Shown here piece after piece: positions 1-8,524 of a DNA stretch of 64,000 bases. The stretch's first letter is position 1, and every line of letters begins with the position of its first letter. The position numbers and the translations under genes were made by a program. Below the pieces are notes generated by a model, which worked only from the letters and a program-made list of their open reading frames with translations, made no database searches and was not told the origin of the DNA. The stretch is from Fidelibacterota bacterium (GTDB lineage Bacteria > Pseudomonadota > Alphaproteobacteria > Rhodospirillales > Rhodospirillaceae), in the NCBI GenBank assembly GCA_947476275.1, contig CANJPQ010000008.1, positions 1-64,000 of the forward strand, in the 5' to 3' direction.

Positions 1-135
1 AAGCGGCACCGCATCGAGAATGCTTTTTGCAGGCTCAAAGACTTCCGGCGCATTGCCACCCGCTACGATAAGCTGGCGCGAAACTTCCTTGCATCCATCC
101 ACCTCGTCGCAGCAATCGTTTGGTGGATTTTATGA
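1..135 (+). mobile_element. IS5-family transposase, C-terminal fragment, and IS right end
   Basis: The first 45 codons read as the C-terminal end of a DDE transposase of the IS5 type, with the R-x-E-N-A-F-x-R-L-K-x-[FW]-R-R-[IL]-A-T-R-Y-D-K signature that closes the catalytic domain (the Glu is the third acidic residue). The rest lies outside the window. Just after the stop, GTCTGGACCC at 136-145 may be part of the right inverted repeat, and the CTAG at 145-148 fits the YTAR target preference known for this family. An in-frame reading continues immediately beyond it into an ORF that lacks a beginning, so the element probably landed in a gene. Family assignment is confident, subgroup is not. 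Confidence 0.8.
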
Positions 136-390
136 GTCTGGACCCTAGATCCGGAGACCTTCGCCCCGCGTCAGCGTCTTGCCCTGGGCAAGATGGAAGG
201 CGGCCTCGTCTGGACCCAGGAAGGCATGAAGCTACAGGGCAATACCCTGTATCTGATGCCGATGGATGGCGGGGATGAGGGTGTCGATATTTTTGTCTTC
301 GACCTTGCCAAGATGACGGCGGCACAAAGCTGCATGACCGCGGGCGCCAATCGCTGCCTGTTCGACAAGCGCCGCCTCGCGGCGCGATAG
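136..390 (+). pseudogene. 3' remnant of an ORF interrupted by the IS element
   Basis: From the IS end to the TAG at 388-390 one frame stays open for 85 codons and gives a hydrophilic tail with the look of real protein (around 211-330: WTQEGMKLQGNTLYLMPMDG, then DEGVDIFVFDLAK). The first ATG is at 193, with no clear ribosome binding site. I read it as the C-terminal part of a gene whose 5' part lies upstream of the insertion. I do not recognise the family. An independent 65-residue protein starting at 193 is possible but less likely. Confidence 0.4.
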
Positions 391-407
391 CGGAGCTGCG
401 CGAGATC

Positions 408-1079
408 ATGATTGTTGCCGCGCATCAGCCGGCCTATCTGCCCTCGCTCGGCTACTTCGACCGTATCAAGCAGTGCGACACGTTCGTGTTTCTCGACAGC
501 GTGCAGTTCGAGAACAACAGCTTCATCAACCGCAATCGCATCAAGACCGCCATTGGGCCTCAGTGGCTGACGATACCGGTGCGTCACAAGGACCATCTCG
601 AGGGAACGATGCTCACCACGCGGATCGATAACACTTGGGATTGGCGCAAGAAGCACCTGCGCGCCATTGAGCAGAACTACCGCAAGGCGCCGTATTTCGA
701 GCCGAACTTCACGAAAATCGAGCAGCTTTATCGCGACCCCCACGATCTACTCGCGGACCTCTGCTGGGATCACCTTATGTTTTGGCTGGCGGAGCTGCGC
801 ATCACAACGCGCATCGTCAAGCTGAGCGCGCTTCCCGTGGTCGCCCGCAGGTCCGACCTGGCACTGGATCTATGTCGACACTTCGGGGCGAAGCGCTATG
901 TGTCCGGCGCTGGCGGGCAGGGATACTTGGAAGGCGACGCTTTCGCCACGGCTGGAATCGACGTGTCGTTCCAGGACGACAAGCAACCGGCGTACGCGCA
1001 GTTGTACGGCGCTTTCGCGCCGTACATGGGCATCGTGGATGCGTGGATGAATCTCGGCCACGACGCCGGGCTGCTTTAG
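408..1079 (+). CDS. WbqC-like family protein
   Basis: The 223-residue protein opens with AAHQPAYLPSLGYFDRI (residues 4-20), followed by a QFxNxxFxNRNRIK segment near residue 40. These are hallmarks of the WbqC family (PF08889), usually found in O-antigen or capsule loci and in clusters making modified sugars. The biochemical role of the family is poorly defined; it may act on nucleotide-linked amino sugars. No other polysaccharide gene is adjacent here, so the window does not show its pathway. The 3' end overlaps the end of the convergent lipoprotein gene by four bases. ATG 408 is used; the ORF remnant upstream ends only 17 bases before it. Confidence 0.85.
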   Translation: MIVAAHQPAYLPSLGYFDRIKQCDTFVFLDSVQFENNSFINRNRIKTAIGPQWLTIPVRHKDHLEGTMLTTRIDNTWDWRKKHLRAIEQNYRKAPYFEPNFTKIEQLYRDPHDLLADLCWDHLMFWLAELRITTRIVKLSALPVVARRSDLALDLCRHFGAKRYVSGAGGQGYLEGDAFATAGIDVSFQDDKQPAYAQLYGAFAPYMGIVDAWMNLGHDAGLL

Positions 1080-1570
1080 CCGCCCGGCGGGAAAGTGGCG
1101 TGGATCGTGTCCTCGCGATTCGGCAGCTGACAACGGCCTTCGCCGCCACCGGACATGCCCGATGGCGGGCGTATCAGCTGGAAGCGGCAGCGCATGAAGC
1201 GTCCATTCGGACCCTGCAGGTTGGCGAGCACGCGACCGCTGTATTCGGTGATGAACTGAGGACCCCAATCCTCCCGGCCCCAGGGACCCGGACCCCAATA
1301 GCGCCAGCCGCGGCCACGGCCATGCCAGCCCATCCATAGCGGACCGAGATCGTTCACCACCGTCTCGCGGGTGATCTGGAAATAGTGACCCGTGTAGCTT
1401 TCGCCGGTGCTGAGTTGCGCGGTCATCGTCCCGGTGCGGGAATCGCCCGACTGCCATGTGAAGGTGGCGTTTGTTCCACCGCGCCCGCTCCCGAAGCCGG
1501 TGCCTCCTGTGCTACAGCCGGCTAAAGCCAACAGCCCGAGCAACAAGGTCGCTGAGAGCGTGCGTGTCAT
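1076..1570 (-). CDS. Small lipoprotein of unknown function
   Basis: The product has 164 residues. It starts with a typical lipoprotein signal, MTRTLSATLLLGLLALAGC, with the lipobox Cys at residue 19, then a Gly/Ser/Thr-rich linker. The middle is rich in Trp, Gly and Arg (GWHGRGRGWRYWGPGPWG). I chose ATG 1570 over upstream starts because GGAG lies 8 bases before it and the lipoprotein signal begins exactly there. It is likely anchored in the inner or outer membrane facing the periplasm. No domain is recognised. It converges on wbqC with a four-base overlap of the 3' ends. Confidence 0.7.
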   Translation of the reverse strand: MTRTLSATLLLGLLALAGCSTGGTGFGSGRGGTNATFTWQSGDSRTGTMTAQLSTGESYTGHYFQITRETVVNDLGPLWMGWHGRGRGWRYWGPGPWGREDWGPQFITEYSGRVLANLQGPNGRFMRCRFQLIRPPSGMSGGGEGRCQLPNREDTIHATFPPGG

Positions 1571-1698
1571 GACGAAGTCTCCGATGGTGTTTCCCGCAAG
1601 GGTCAAAACTCCGCAGCGCCCGGTCCGTTGCGACGGGACTTGCCTGGCAATGATGGAAAATTCGTGATCCCTTAGGGCGGGGCAGCAGGGGCAGTGGC

Positions 1699-3018
1699 AT
1701 GGTGGCGCGCGACGCGCTCGACGTTTCCGATCTTCTCGATCGCGCGCCGGTCAGTTCATTCCACGGCCGGGTGTTGGCGCTGTGCGCCTTTAGCCTCGTC
1801 GTCGACGGCTTCGATCTGCTGGCGATGTCCGCCGCCGCACCGTCGGTGGCAGCTGATTTCCAGGTGCCGTCAGCCGCATTCGGCCCTGTGCTGTCCGCAT
1901 CCCTATTCGGTGCCGCTATCGGCGGTGTCCTCGCCGGTCCGGTCGGCGACCGCATCGGCCGCCGCCCGCTGCTGATCGGGATGTTCCTCCTCGCGGCCAT
2001 CGTCACCGCGGCGACCGCGTTCTGCACCACGCTGGATGCGTTGATCGCCTTGCGGCTGCTGACGGGGTTATTCGTCGGCGGCGCGGTTCCGCCCGCCCTT
2101 GCGCTCGCGGCCGAATACTACCCGGCGTCGCGACGGCAGTTGTTGCTGATCATCATGGTGGGCGGCGCCCCGCTCGGGTCGGCGCTGGCAAGCTTGAGCG
2201 CACCGTCGCTGATCGCGCGGTTCGGCTGGGAAGGCATCTTCGTGGTCGGCGGCGGGCTCGCGCTGGCGTGCGGACTGATGCTCGCGGCCGCCCTGCCTGA
2301 ATCCTTGCGCTTTCTGGTCTTGAAGGGCCGCGGCCCTGAAAGTGTTGCCGCACTCATCGCGAAGATCGCGCCGCAATGCTCGATTGCTGCCGATCAGCCG
2401 ATTACGGTGCGAGACGAGAGCACGGGTGCGTCCGCGAAGCTGCTGTTCGCCGACGGGCGCGCGGGAGCCACCTTACTGCTGTGGGTGGTCTACATCGGCA
2501 GTCAGGCGCAGCTGTATTTTCTCGGCAGCTGGCTGCCGATCCTGTTCCGCGAAAGCGGCTTGCCGCTCGCGACCGCGCTGTACGGCACCATGGCCCACCA
2601 GGCCGGCGGCGTCTTCGGCAGCATCGCGTTCGGGTTCTGGAGCGATCGGGTGGCGCCGGAGCGGGTGATGGCCTGGATGTATGCCCTTGCCATCGTCAGC
2701 ATCCCGTTGCTCGGTCTGGCGACCGGCGCTCTGCCGTTGCTGTTCATCCTCGCCATCGTCTCGGGCATCGGTGCGGTGGGCGTGCAGTCCTGCGTCCACG
2801 CCTTCGCCGCGACGTTCTATCCCACCCTGATCCGGACGACCGGCGTCGGCTGGGGGGTGAGCGTCGGGCGCCTGGGCGCCATCGTCAGCCCTCTGATCGG
2901 CGGCATGATGCTCGGCGCCGGTTGGCCCGTTCCCAGGATCCTTTTGGCGGTCAGCGTCGCGCCGCTGATGTGCCTCGCGGCCGTCGAGATGCTGCGACGC
3001 CTACCCAGCCGCGCGTGA
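1699..3018 (+). CDS. MFS transporter, aromatic acid:H+ symporter (AAHS)-like
   Basis: The 439-residue protein has 12 predicted membrane segments. It carries the DGFD motif in helix 1 (residues 36-39) typical of AAHS carriers such as PcaK and BenK, and the MFS loop motif GDRIGRR (83-89). These proteins import aromatic or small organic acids with protons. Two enzyme genes follow on the same strand after 160 bp (a PEP-mutase-like lyase and an isochorismatase-fold hydrolase), which suggests uptake of their substrate. The substrate itself cannot be deduced. ATG 1699 follows a GGGGCAG stretch. Confidence 0.85.
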   Translation: MVARDALDVSDLLDRAPVSSFHGRVLALCAFSLVVDGFDLLAMSAAAPSVAADFQVPSAAFGPVLSASLFGAAIGGVLAGPVGDRIGRRPLLIGMFLLAAIVTAATAFCTTLDALIALRLLTGLFVGGAVPPALALAAEYYPASRRQLLLIIMVGGAPLGSALASLSAPSLIARFGWEGIFVVGGGLALACGLMLAAALPESLRFLVLKGRGPESVAALIAKIAPQCSIAADQPITVRDESTGASAKLLFADGRAGATLLLWVVYIGSQAQLYFLGSWLPILFRESGLPLATALYGTMAHQAGGVFGSIAFGFWSDRVAPERVMAWMYALAIVSIPLLGLATGALPLLFILAIVSGIGAVGVQSCVHAFAATFYPTLIRTTGVGWGVSVGRLGAIVSPLIGGMMLGAGWPVPRILLAVSVAPLMCLAAVEMLRRLPSRA

Positions 3019-3178
3019 CGCCGACGCGCGGTTCGGCGGGCTTGCCGTTTCGGCATAGCACCGAACCGGCTGATGCCCTTGCCAGCAGGGGGTCGAAATG
3101 CGACACAGCCGCCGTGTCGGGACGCGCCTACCGCGCTTTGCAATGCCCGCATTCTGAGATGATCCCAGGGGGAAAAAC

Positions 3179-4054
3179 GTGACCGATTCACTAGGCAAGA
3201 CGCTCAAGAAGAAAATCAATGAACGCCGCGGCCTGCTGGTCCCGGGTGCGGCCAACGCACTGTCCGCGCGCATCATCCAGGACATGGGCTTCGAGGCGGT
3301 CTACCTCTCGGGCGCCGGCCTCACCAACATGTTCTACGGCATCCCGGATATGGGGTTCATCTCGCTGCAGGATCTGGCCAGCCACACATCTGCGATCCGC
3401 GATGCAATCGAGCTGCCGCTGATCGTCGACGTCGACACCGGCTTCGGTAACGCGCTGAACATGCGCCACACGGTGAAGGTGATGGAGCGCGCGGGCGCGA
3501 ATTGCATTCAGATCGAAGATCAGGTGATGCCGAAGAAGTGCGGTCACTTCGCCGGCAAGGATGTCATCGGTGCTGAAGAAGCCGCGAGCAAGATCAAGGC
3601 TGCGGTCGATGCGCGCCAGAGCGAGGACTTCCTGATCCTCGCCCGCACGGACGCCCGTGCCATCCACGGCTTCGACGCCGCGATCGAACGTGCGCACAAG
3701 TTCGCAGAAGCGGGCGCGGACATTACCTTCGTCGAGGCGCCGGAGAATCTGGACGAAATCCGCAAAATCCCGCAGTCGGTCTCCCAGGTGCCACAGCTGG
3801 TGAACATCGTGATCGGCGGCAAGACGCCGGTGGTTGACCTGAAGGACCTCGCCGAGATGAAGTTCGGCATTGTGCTCTATGCGAACGCGGCCCTGCAGGG
3901 TGCGATCGTCGGCATGCAGAACGCGCTCAAGCAACTCAAGGCCACGGGCCGCATGGATGAAGACACCGGTCTGGTCGCGACGTTCAAGGAACGTCAGCGT
4001 CTGGTGCAGAAGCCGGAGTTCGACGCCCTCGACAAGAAATACGCGGTGAAGTGA
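3179..4054 (+). CDS. Isocitrate lyase/PEP mutase superfamily C-C lyase
   Basis: A 291-residue single-domain TIM-barrel enzyme. Visible active-site signatures are VDVDTGFG (residues 83-90, Mg2+-binding Asp) and KKCGH (119-123), the flexible-loop catalytic motif that isocitrate lyase, methylisocitrate lyase and 2,3-dimethylmalate lyase share. The Cys points to a lyase and away from PEP mutase or phosphonopyruvate hydrolase. The length matches PrpB-type enzymes, but without prpC or prpD nearby I would not call it PrpB. It starts with GTG 3179 behind CAGGGGGAA. Its stop codon overlaps the start of the next gene by one base, so the two are co-transcribed and probably translationally coupled. Confidence 0.82.
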   Translation: MTDSLGKTLKKKINERRGLLVPGAANALSARIIQDMGFEAVYLSGAGLTNMFYGIPDMGFISLQDLASHTSAIRDAIELPLIVDVDTGFGNALNMRHTVKVMERAGANCIQIEDQVMPKKCGHFAGKDVIGAEEAASKIKAAVDARQSEDFLILARTDARAIHGFDAAIERAHKFAEAGADITFVEAPENLDEIRKIPQSVSQVPQLVNIVIGGKTPVVDLKDLAEMKFGIVLYANAALQGAIVGMQNALKQLKATGRMDEDTGLVATFKERQRLVQKPEFDALDKKYAVK

Positions 4055-4734
4055 TGGCAAAGCGTCCCTGGTCCGACCTGATCCCCGAAGACGAACAGCG
4101 CGCCTATCGCGCCGCCGGCTTCGGCCGGCCGTCTTCCTGGGGCAAGCGCCCGGGCCTTCTCATCATCGATGTGCAGTACCGGACCATCGGCACGGAGCGG
4201 AAACCGTTCTGGGAGTCGATCAAGGAATTTCCGACCAGCACCGGCGAAGTCGGCTGGAAGGCGATGGACAATATTGTGCCGCTATTGGCGTTGTTCCGCG
4301 AGAAGGGCTGGCCGGTTCTCTATCCGCATGTCGCGCCGAAGGTTGCCCATGAAGGCGGCCGTCTGGCGGAGAAGGTGCCGGAGATCATGAACATCCCCAT
4401 GAAGGGCTACGAATTCCCGAAAGAGATCGCGCCGCATCCCAAGGATGTACTGGTGCCGAAGAAGCACCCGAGCGCCTTCTTTGGTACGGCCCTGTGCAGC
4501 AACCTTATCGATCTCGGGGTCGATACGGTGGTCGTGACGGGCTGCACCACGTCAGGCTGCGTGCGCGGCAGCGTGGTCGATGCTTTTTCTTACAATTTCC
4601 GGACAGTCGTGCCGGAGGAATGCGTCTATGACCGCAGCCAAGTGTCCCACGCCGTGAACTTGTTCGATATCGGCGAGAAGTACGCCGATGTCCTGCCGGT
4701 TGCAGAGGTCATGGACCGGTTACGCAAGATTTAG
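4054..4734 (+). CDS. Isochorismatase-family cysteine hydrolase (N-carbamoylsarcosine amidase-like)
   Basis: 226 residues with the cysteine-hydrolase triad of the family: Asp39 in LLIIDVQ, Lys136 or Lys137 in VPKKH, and Cys169 in TTSGCVR. Members hydrolyse C-N bonds in amides, carbamoyl compounds or maleamate, or the ether of isochorismate. The spacing and the long segment after IDVQ look closer to N-carbamoylsarcosine or maleamate amidases than to true isochorismatases. ATG 4054 overlaps the upstream TGA (TGATG); a GTG one codon earlier is an alternative. With the upstream lyase and MFS carrier it may form a short pathway for a nitrogen-containing organic acid. That is inference. Confidence 0.82.
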   Translation: MAKRPWSDLIPEDEQRAYRAAGFGRPSSWGKRPGLLIIDVQYRTIGTERKPFWESIKEFPTSTGEVGWKAMDNIVPLLALFREKGWPVLYPHVAPKVAHEGGRLAEKVPEIMNIPMKGYEFPKEIAPHPKDVLVPKKHPSAFFGTALCSNLIDLGVDTVVVTGCTTSGCVRGSVVDAFSYNFRTVVPEECVYDRSQVSHAVNLFDIGEKYADVLPVAEVMDRLRKI

Positions 4735-4805
4735 GCCAGATTTCCGCCTTCATTCCCGCCTAAATAGCGGTATGCTCGGTTTCCATTTCTGGAGGAGGAC
4801 CCACC

Positions 4806-5396
4806 GTGAAACACCTTTTTGCCGGCGCCGCTCTCGCCGCAATCATCGCACTGCCGGCCGCCGCTGCCCTCAAGCAGGGCGAGAAGGCGCCTGACTTCAA
4901 GGCCAAGGCCTCGCTGGCCGGCAAGGAATTCAATTTCGATCTGGCCGCCGCGCTGAAGAAGGGCCCCGTGGTCGTGTACTTCTACCCGGCTGCCTACACG
5001 CAAGGCTGCAACGTCGAAGCGCACACCTTCGCTGAGAACGCGGACAAGTTCGCCTCCGCGAAGACCACCATCATCGGCGTGTCGCACGACACGATCGATC
5101 GTCTGAACGACTTTTCCGCCGATCCGGAATATTGCGCCGGCAAGTTCCCGGTCGCGTCGGATCCGGATGGCGCCATCGCCAAGTCGTACAATCTCAACAT
5201 CCGCGAAGGCCGCGCCGGCGCGAAAGACAGCCGCGGCAAGGACCTGATCACGGCCGGCTTCACCGAGCGCACCACGTTTGTGATCACGCCGGACTCCAAG
5301 ATCATCGCGACCTTGTCGTCGGCGGACGATAAGGTTACGCCGAACGAGCACGCCGAGAAGTCGCTCGCGCTCGTCGAAGGCTTGAAGAAGAAGTAA
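4806..5396 (+). CDS. Exported peroxiredoxin (AhpC/TSA-Bcp type)
   Basis: 196 residues. An N-terminal signal peptide (about residues 1-20, MKHLFAGAALAAIIALPAAA) precedes a thioredoxin-fold domain starting at KQGEKAPDF. The peroxidatic motif is YTQGC, Cys68, with the usual upstream Pro and Thr (PAAYTQGC). A further Cys near residue 108 (PEYCAGKF) could act as resolving cysteine. It should reduce hydroperoxides in the periplasm. The GTG start at 4806 is set by a strong GGAGGAGG just upstream and by the signal peptide. A strong terminator follows the gene, so it appears monocistronic. Confidence 0.85.
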   Translation: MKHLFAGAALAAIIALPAAAALKQGEKAPDFKAKASLAGKEFNFDLAAALKKGPVVVYFYPAAYTQGCNVEAHTFAENADKFASAKTTIIGVSHDTIDRLNDFSADPEYCAGKFPVASDPDGAIAKSYNLNIREGRAGAKDSRGKDLITAGFTERTTFVITPDSKIIATLSSADDKVTPNEHAEKSLALVEGLKKK

Positions 5397-5420
5397 TCGG
5401 CGCTTCCGCCGATCGAGACA

Positions 5421-5456
5421 GAACCCGCGGGGATGAGCCCCGCGGGTTCAATTTTT
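5421..5456 (+). terminator. Rho-independent terminator after the peroxiredoxin gene
   Basis: A perfect 12-bp stem (5421-5432 with 5438-5449) closes a 5-base loop and is followed by AA and five T. It lies 25 bases after the stop codon and separates the peroxiredoxin from the FKBP gene. Confidence 0.9.
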
Positions 5457-5482
5457 CTCCCCTGAAACCGTAAGAGGCGGTC

Positions 5483-6001
5483 ATGAAGGTTTCGCTCATT
5501 GTCGGCGCGATCGCGGTGGTCGTCCTTGTCGTATTGGTATTTGTGATGAACAAGAAAGAAGCCCCGTCGCCCGCACAGGTGGCTGTGCCCACCGCGTCCG
5601 ATCCGCGCGCGGCGCAAAAGCAGTTCCTGGTGGATAACCTGAAGAACGAAGGCTGGAAGGCGACGCCCAGCGGCCTGCAGTACAAGGTCCTGAAGGGTGT
5701 GGAGTCCGGTCCGAAGCCGGCGCCGGGCAGCCAGGTGACCGTGAACTATGAGGGCAAGTTCATCGACGGCCGCGTGTTCGACAGTTCCTATGCGCGCGGC
5801 GAGCCGATCTCGTTCGGCCTTAACCAGGTGATTCAGGGCTGGGGCGAAGGCGTTGTCCTGATGAAGGAAGGGGAGACCTTCGAGTTCGTCATTCCCTCCG
5901 AACTCGGCTACGGCGAGCGCGGCGCGCCGGGCGCGATCCCCGGCGGCTCAACCCTGATCTTCAAGGTCGAACTGCTCAAAGCGCATACGCCGGCGCCGTA
6001 G
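5483..6001 (+). CDS. FKBP-type peptidyl-prolyl cis-trans isomerase
   Basis: 172 residues. One N-terminal membrane segment (about residues 4-22, VGAIAVVVLVVLVFVM) is followed by a short linker and a complete FKBP domain: QVTVNYEGKFIDGRVFDSS, then VIQGWGEGVVLMKEGE and the IPSELGYGERGAPGAIPG hairpin that forms the proline-binding pocket. It is anchored in the inner membrane with the catalytic domain probably in the periplasm, assisting folding of exported proteins. ATG 5483 follows an AAGAGGCGGT site. It converges on the esterase gene, with 18 bases between the stops. Confidence 0.92.
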   Translation: MKVSLIVGAIAVVVLVVLVFVMNKKEAPSPAQVAVPTASDPRAAQKQFLVDNLKNEGWKATPSGLQYKVLKGVESGPKPAPGSQVTVNYEGKFIDGRVFDSSYARGEPISFGLNQVIQGWGEGVVLMKEGETFEFVIPSELGYGERGAPGAIPGGSTLIFKVELLKAHTPAP

Positions 6002-6019
6002 GCGGCACCGGCGCTTCGC

Positions 6020-7105
6020 TCACTTCCCCAAATGGCGGTCGAAGAACCGCCAGATGACGTCGTGGGCGATGTCGTTCTCCGGCGTTCCCGGCAGCATGTA
6101 GAATTGCCCGTGACCGAGCCCTTCGGTGACGTATAGCTGCGCGTCCACGCCGGCCTCGAGCAGCTTTCGGTGGGTGATGAACACGTTGCTGGCGGCGACG
6201 TCGCGCGTCCCCGTGATCATCAGGATCGGCGGGAACTTTGCCAGCACCTCGGGATAATTGCCCGGCACGATCAGCGGGTCCTTCTCGGTTCCGCGTACGT
6301 AGAGGCGCATGGCATCGGGCGCTGACTCCGACGGTGGCCGTGCGGTCACGGTGGCGTTGAGCAATCCGCTGACCTCGCCCTCGTCGCCGCCGTACCAGAA
6401 TGTGTCGACCAGGCCCGAGCAGAAGATGCCTGCGGCTCCGGGCCGCGGCAGCTTCTTGTCCTGGAACCAGGCGAGCGACTGGCCGACCAGGGTTCCCCCG
6501 GCGGAGCAGCCATACAGGCCGATGTTGCCGGGCTTATAAGTTTTCAGGAGGAAGCGGTAGACCTTCTCCACGTCCTCGCTGGCGGCCGGGAACACATTCT
6601 CTGGCGCCATGCGGTAATCGACCGCCACGACCTTGACGCCGGCGCGCGCCGCCAGCGGCACCGCTTCGATCTGGCCGCCGTAGGCGCCGCCGAAAAGGAA
6701 GCCGCCGCTGTGCATGTTGATCAGCACGCGGTTTTTGTTCTCGGGCTTGATGCCGCCTTCGGGCGTAACGATATTGACCCGCACGCCGTCGATCTTGGTG
6801 TCCTCGATCTTGCTGTGGGTGATCGCCTGCCACCGGTCGAGCACTTTCTTCGCGCGCTCGTCGGTATTCTTGCGCATGCCCTCTATGCCGGCAGTCATCG
6901 CCGACGGATTCGGCGCCGCCGTCAGCAGGTCCTTCAGTTGCGCCTTGGCCTGCGCACTCAGGAAATTGGAAAGCGGTACGGTAACCGTGGCGCTGACCGT
7001 GCCGTCCGCGGCCACCGTCGGCCGCGCCGGCGCCGGCGCCTGCGCCTGGACGGCAGCGGCACATACGGCCACCAGCGCTGACACGGCGATCCCAATCCGT
7101 TTCAT
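6020..7105 (-). CDS. Exported alpha/beta hydrolase (HSL-type esterase)
   Basis: 361 residues with a signal peptide (residues 1-22, ending VQAQA). It has the hormone-sensitive-lipase layout: an oxyanion-hole motif HSGG at 132-135, nucleophile Ser201 in GCSAG, Asp302 in TGTRD and His332 in GLGHG. The usual HGGG is HSGG here. The family hydrolyses short-chain esters. I chose ATG 7105 because the signal peptide begins there and GGGGGAA precedes it; an in-frame extension to 7243 lacks a signal and a Shine-Dalgarno sequence. Substrate unknown. Confidence 0.85.
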   Translation of the reverse strand: MKRIGIAVSALVAVCAAAVQAQAPAPARPTVAADGTVSATVTVPLSNFLSAQAKAQLKDLLTAAPNPSAMTAGIEGMRKNTDERAKKVLDRWQAITHSKIEDTKIDGVRVNIVTPEGGIKPENKNRVLINMHSGGFLFGGAYGGQIEAVPLAARAGVKVVAVDYRMAPENVFPAASEDVEKVYRFLLKTYKPGNIGLYGCSAGGTLVGQSLAWFQDKKLPRPGAAGIFCSGLVDTFWYGGDEGEVSGLLNATVTARPPSESAPDAMRLYVRGTEKDPLIVPGNYPEVLAKFPPILMITGTRDVAASNVFITHRKLLEAGVDAQLYVTEGLGHGQFYMLPGTPENDIAHDVIWRFFDRHLGK

Positions 7106-7258
7106 ACCGTTCGTTCCCCCAGATATGGCAGTTGAGTGCAGCTTACACCGTGGTCCGTGCCCTCTCAAACAATGGACTGGGCAATGGAGGGCGATGGACG
7201 GCACGGGGGTGGCGACGCTATGTTTCGCCGCATCACGTCTCAACTTGGGGGAATTCCT

Positions 7259-7759
7259 ATGGCTATGGGTCTATACAACGCGTTCGTGCCGCCGTGCACG
7301 AAGGGTCTGGCGGCGCTCGGCAAGATCATGGAAAAGGCCGCGGCTTATTGCGAAACCAAGAAGATTCCGGAAGGGGTGCTTCTCAACACACGCCTGACCC
7401 CGGACATGTTCTCGCTGGCGCAGCAGATCGGTGTTGCGACCCAGCAAGTCCATTGGGGTTGCGCCCTCCTGGCGGGTCTTGAGCGCCCGACGCTGCCGGC
7501 CGTCGAGCCGACGTTCGCCGACGTGAAGAAGCGCATCGACGATGCCATCGCCTACGCCAAGACGTTCAAGCCGGAACAGATCGACGGGCAGGAAGAGCGC
7601 GACGTGAAGCTCGTGTTCCCGGGTCGGACGCTCGAGTTCAAGGGCGAGGGGTTCCTGCTGAACTTCACGCTGCCGAACTTCTATTTTCACTACACGACGG
7701 CCTACGCGATCCTGCGCCAAGCCGGCGTGCCGGTCGGCAAGATGGATTTTCTGGCTTAG
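7259..7759 (+). CDS. DUF1993 domain-containing protein
   Basis: The 166-residue protein matches DUF1993: the N-terminus YNAFVPPCTKGLAALGKIMEKA, the LTPDMFSLAQQI segment, and a C-terminal NFYFHYTTAYAILRQAGVPVGK. The fold is expected to be a DinB-like four-helix bundle, and His residues near 61 (VHWG) and 142 (FHYTT) could bind metal. Its function is unknown. ATG 7259 is preferred because TTGGGGGAATT lies directly upstream and homologues start there; the frame stays open further upstream without a good site. It faces the esterase gene divergently. Confidence 0.82.
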   Translation: MAMGLYNAFVPPCTKGLAALGKIMEKAAAYCETKKIPEGVLLNTRLTPDMFSLAQQIGVATQQVHWGCALLAGLERPTLPAVEPTFADVKKRIDDAIAYAKTFKPEQIDGQEERDVKLVFPGRTLEFKGEGFLLNFTLPNFYFHYTTAYAILRQAGVPVGKMDFLA

Positions 7760-7766
7760 GGAATAT

Positions 7767-7797
7767 TGGCGCGGCCGGGATTATCCCCGCCGCGCCA
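7767..7797. terminator. Hairpin between convergent genes, possible bidirectional terminator
   Basis: TGGCGCGG (7767-7774) pairs perfectly with CCGCGCCA (7790-7797) around an inner GGG/CCC pairing, between the ends of the DUF1993 gene and the convergent membrane-protein gene. There is no T tract on either side, so terminator function is only suggested by position. Confidence 0.4.
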
Positions 7798-7828
7798 CCA
7801 ACGTGAGTTGCTGAAAGGCCGCTCAGCC

Positions 7829-8503
7829 CTAGAACGGCTTCCACAGTCCGAGGGCCGCTGCGACCACGAGCAGCGCGTAGATGCCGAGCACCCAGCGCTT
7901 TGCATTGCCCATCATCTGCTGCGCGGTGCGCGTCTCTTCCGGTGTTGCGGTGCCCTTCATCATCGGCATGAAGTACTTGCCGAAGTTGCGCGTCGCCAGA
8001 CGCATCATCACGCCGCAGGTCATGATGCCGGTGATGACGAGCAGTTTCGCCGCCAGCCATTTGTCGTCGGTGACGCCGTGGCCGGCGAGGGAAGTCAGCG
8101 ACAGAGTCGCCAGCACGATGATCAACACGACGCGCGCGCGGAAGTCCCACTTCTTCACCGGGGCGATCTTCGCCGGATGATGTTCCTGGACGTAGAGATA
8201 GAGCACCACGCCGATCCACGCGAAGCAGATCAGCCAGACAATCAAGATCCAGATCGGGGCGACATTGAAGTAGCCGCGCAGGATGCCGATGGTCGTGCCG
8301 GTGCCAATGATGCCGAAACTCGACACCCGCGGCAGTTGGTCGAGGAAGCTCATGATCTTCAGGCAGTAGGTGCGCGCTTCCTGACCCAGGTCTGCCTGGA
8401 GCACATATTTCGACGAGTAGAACACGCCGATATCCGTGCCGAGCCAGAAGCAGAAGAACACGACGTGCAGCAGCAGGACGACGCTATCGATACCGACGGG
8501 CAT
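7829..8503 (-). CDS. Multi-pass membrane protein, paralogue A (CopD-like topology)
   Basis: 224 residues with about six hydrophobic segments. It begins VLLLHVVFFCFWLGTDIGVF and ends ALGLWKPF. The next gene upstream encodes a clear paralogue with the same opening (LH..F.FWLGTD.GVF), the same WxAxK motif before helix 5, the same FM....(G)xTPExE loop and the same LG..KPF end. The arrangement recalls CopD-like integral membrane proteins, but I see no established family signature. The conserved His in helix 1 and Asp in WLGTD could be ligands. It is third in a minus-strand run after an MFS gene and the paralogue. Function unknown. Confidence 0.7.
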   Translation of the reverse strand: MPVGIDSVVLLLHVVFFCFWLGTDIGVFYSSKYVLQADLGQEARTYCLKIMSFLDQLPRVSSFGIIGTGTTIGILRGYFNVAPIWILIVWLICFAWIGVVLYLYVQEHHPAKIAPVKKWDFRARVVLIIVLATLSLTSLAGHGVTDDKWLAAKLLVITGIMTCGVMMRLATRNFGKYFMPMMKGTATPEETRTAQQMMGNAKRWVLGIYALLVVAAALGLWKPF

Positions 8504-8524
8504 GGCTTGGTCCCCTTAAGCGGA

